Origin: Sycon ciliatum
Taxonomy: Eukaryota > Porifera > Calcarea > Leucosolenida > Sycettidae
Length of the DNA stretch: 64,000 bases
Direction: 5' to 3'
Assembly (NCBI RefSeq): GCF_964019385.1
Contig: NC_088647.1
Location: forward strand, 16,490,489-16,554,488
The position numbers were made by a program, and so were the translations under genes. Shown here piece by piece: positions 61,313 to 64,000 of this stretch; position 1 is the stretch's first letter; each line of letters opens with the position of its first letter. Below the pieces are notes generated by a model that was not told where the DNA came from, ran no database searches, and saw only the letters and a program-made list of their open reading frames with translations.

Positions 61313-64000
61313 TCCTGTCCTGTAGAGCCACTGCCACAGGGGTCACGTGGGCCCCGGAGGGGCATCAGAGAGGAAGATGGAGCACGCAGCCTGATGACGC
61401 CGGAGATGGTGGGGCAAACGGAACCGGCGAGAACACACGCATACATGGCTGAACGAATTACGCTGCTGGGCAGTCGGGCGCGGGCCAGTCCTCGAGCACC
61501 GGTGACGACCGCGGCCTTGCACAGACCGAAAGCAGCGGGCACACACAGCACAGTGCGCAGCACAGCAGGCATCCTGCACATAGACTTGCCGGGGCTCGGG
61601 AGGCTGAGGCTGAGGTGCGGAACAGCGGTGAACAGCTAGACCACCCTTGCTGCGAAACCAACGCCCACAATCTCCACAGTGGCAAGCCCCTCGCTGCTCA
61701 GCAATCGGCTTTGCCCGCTCAACCACACATTTGTGGCGAGCACGATCTCCAGGGCGCGAGAATGACCGATTGCAATCCGCACATACCACTGGGTCAGGCT
61801 GAGGCACATTCTCCACAGGCTCGGCGTACATAGTCCGCCAGTCAGCACGGGACTCACAGGCGATAGGGTACCATTCCTTGGTGAGGCCACGAACTCTTAA
61901 GTCGGAGACAACGCAATCCTTCCAGCGCTTGCGAGGGCCATGTGCTGGGCGACGTGTGAGAAGTGAGCCAAACAGGATCTGTCTCGGCATCCGGCTACTG
62001 TCCATTCGAGCAACATGGCCCAGCCACTCTAGGCGACGCTGTGCGACCTTCACGCAGATGGTATCAGAGTCACCCCACATCTCCAACAGTTGGGCGTTGG
62101 TCGTGTGATTATTCCAGCAATCTCTGCGGGACACACCCAGGATGGAACGGATGCACCGCATATGAAAGACTGACAAACGTCTGAGATCGTGTTGCAATGG
62201 TGTCCAACACTCTGACCCATAGAGGAGGAGCGACAGCACACATGCATTAAACACACACCTCTTGATATGCAAATCAAGGTCAGGATTGCTGAAGATGGTT
62301 CCTTGCAAGGCGCCACAAGCACGAGAGGCATGCGCAATCCGAGCAGTGATGTCCTGTGTCGACCGGCCACCGCGATGAATGAGAGATCCCAGATACCGGA
62401 ACTCCGAAACACACTCGATGACCGTGCCAGCTAGCTCGATTGGAGCGCAGTCCCCAGGCGAAACATCCCTACCTGCAACCAAGAACTGTGTCTTGGTAGC
62501 GCTAACTTCAAGCCCAAACTCAGCTGCGGTCGCGTCAAACACTGCAAGTGCCGTCTCCGCCCCTGCACGAGTCGTCGCGAAAAGTGCTGAGTCGTCTGCA
62601 AACTGTGACTCAGTGGCAATGGCAACCGGATCCGTCCTGGTAGGCTTGCGGTAAGGTTATTGTCACCATCACAATGCCGGAACTCAAAACCAACACCGGG
62701 TACATCTCGGACTCGTCGCTGCCACACAGTCACCACCGCCCACATGAAGATGTTAAACAGCACATGTGCCATGGTGCACCCCTGACGGAGACCATTCGTG
62801 ACGCGGATAGGGTCAGTTGTCGTGTTCTCTACCCGAACCACCGCCGACATGTCAGTGTGAAAGGAACGGATCACGGCAAGCATGGGAGCAGGGATACCCG
62901 CTCGGGATAAGACTTCCCACAGGCAATCCCGAGGCACGGAATCATAGGCTTTCTTGAGGTCTATAAATACAAAGAAGCCTTTGCAGTCGTGCTCAATGGT
63001 CTTCTCGAGGAACTGCCGAACACTGAAAACCATATCTGTACAAGATCGGCCACGCCTGAAGCCACACTGAGACTCTGGGAGAAAATCCGCAGCCACGGAC
63101 TGGAGACGAGTCTGGATGACGCTCGCCAGAACCTTGCCCACAACATCCAGCAGTGAGATACCCCGCCAATTATCACAGCGAGATAAATCCCCTTTCTTTG
63201 GGATGGGGACCAACGTGGCGTCCACCCACTCCTGCGGGACCACCCCAGCACGCCACACATCGCCAAACAGCTCCACAAGCTTGGCGGTGAGGTCAGGGCC
63301 ACCCCTCTTCAGCATCTCAGGGAGGATGCCAGAGGCTCCAGCGGACTTGCCGTTCTGTAGGCGGGAGATAGCGCGGCTGACTTCACGGAGAGTCGGCGCC
63401 TCAGCAAGATGATCAGCCTCCTGTCGCTGTGGGATGTCGTCCAGGGCATTGCGATTCCATGCACTTGCCACGTTGAGAACACCGTCAAAGTGTCTTCCCC
63501 ACCGGTGGCTCTGCTCCTCTGGTGAACTACAGATGTTACCGTTCTCATCCAGCACGGCGGAAGTGCGCACAGGGGCGAGGCCCCGGGTACAAGACTGGAG
63601 GTCATGGATGCACTTCCATACGACCGCTCCATTGAATCTCGACTCTGTGGCCGCCTGTGCCTTTGCCTTTATCCAGTCTACCCTAGCCGAGGATATGGAA
63701 GCACGCGCCCTGGATCTAGCCACCTTAAACGCTGTGTAGTGCGAGCAGTCGCGGCTCTGGCCACTACATAGCCAGTCGGTATAGCACCGATTCCGTTCAT
63801 CTAGCAATGGCTGGATGGCTGACTCTGCCTCCCGAAACCAGTCTGGTTGGCGACGCCGGGAGAAGCCCAAGACAGACGCAGCAGACTTGTCGATAGCCGC
63901 CTTGACGTTGGACCATTTCTGATCTATGTCGTGCTGTTCTTGCCATGTATCTACAAGCTCGGTTGCAATGGTAGCTTGGTACCTTTCTGCAGGCGAAGGT
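61313..64000 (-). pseudogene. LINE (LINE-D): RT and C2H2-finger C-terminus, 5' part beyond the window
   Basis: The frame enters from the window end and runs to 62431 (DWFREAESAI, LVPIPKKGDLSRCDNWRGI, ESQCGFRRGRSC, FFVFIDLKKAYDSVPRDCLW, GLRQGC). A frame break near 62650 follows, and the second frame runs to a stop at 61343 with SQFADDSALFA (catalytic), FRYLGSLIHRGG, RRLEWLGHVARMDSSRMPRQ. Four C2H2-like fingers follow (CADCNRSFSRPGDRARHKC, CGDCGRWFRSKGGLAVHRC, CAVCARCFRSVQGRGRHRC and CVCSRRFRLPHHLRRHQAAC, of which the last is atypical). After the stop, about 30 bp leads into (TG)n. The single frame break in the polymerase core makes this copy inactive as read. Confidence 0.88.

Overview
This is a repeat-dense window from an animal nuclear genome. 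The animal-type genes are two axonemal dynein intermediate chain genes of the DNAI1 family, a RING/B-box/coiled-coil (TRIM-like) gene and a eukaryotic tRNA-Leu(AAG). GT-AG introns, LINEs, SINEs, chromodomain Ty3/Gypsy elements and many DNA-transposon families fit an early-branching aquatic invertebrate. A sponge is possible, but the species cannot be fixed from this sequence. There is one 200-base assembly gap (38801-39000).

Layout. 0-11 kb: broken LINE ends, foldback and miniature transposons, CA/TG tracts, and two minus-strand paralogues of a trypsin/V8-like protein (about 3.8-4.6 kb and 7.9-9.2 kb). In both, the catalytic serine position reads Gly. 11-18 kb: a hAT-type element split by a degenerate 6-kb Ty3/Gypsy element, then a Harbinger-type miniature element. 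18-24 kb: an R2-like LINE 3' half, tRNA-derived SINE copies, a hammerhead-like ribozyme, a second hAT-type element and a Harbinger relic that keeps a Myb-like ORF. 24-36.5 kb: an APE-type LINE containing a second LINE that itself contains a tandem foldback; then an old retroelement fragment split by a third hAT-type element and by an apparently intact chromodomain Gypsy element with 183-bp LTRs. 36.5-39 kb: a long hairpin, two more hammerhead motifs, a SINE copy and the gap.

39-61 kb is the host gene part. DNAI1-A (5' end lost in the gap) and DNAI1-B (apparently complete) lie in the same orientation, with the TRIM-like gene between them on the other strand. A 5'- and 3'-truncated DNAI1-A copy with two in-frame stops follows DNAI1-B. 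Between these genes lie a TTAA-flanked Kolobok/Mutator-like transposon with a nested insertion, and several miniature elements. 61-64 kb is the 3' part of another LINE, with C-terminal C2H2 fingers and a (TG)n tail.

The DNAI1 proteins should scaffold outer-arm dynein in motile cilia, so a cluster of ciliary genes has been duplicated inside a transposon-rich neighbourhood. The strongest unexplained signals are: (1) 33-39-bp perfect or near-perfect palindromes, three of the four with exact 8-bp target duplications, which look like hAT elements reduced to two terminal repeats; (2) three hammerhead-ribozyme-like motifs, two of which show compensatory changes in stem I; (3) the paired Ser-to-Gly pseudoproteases, one with a possible 26-nt intron; and (4) a LINE family whose 3' ends run straight into (TG)n tracts.
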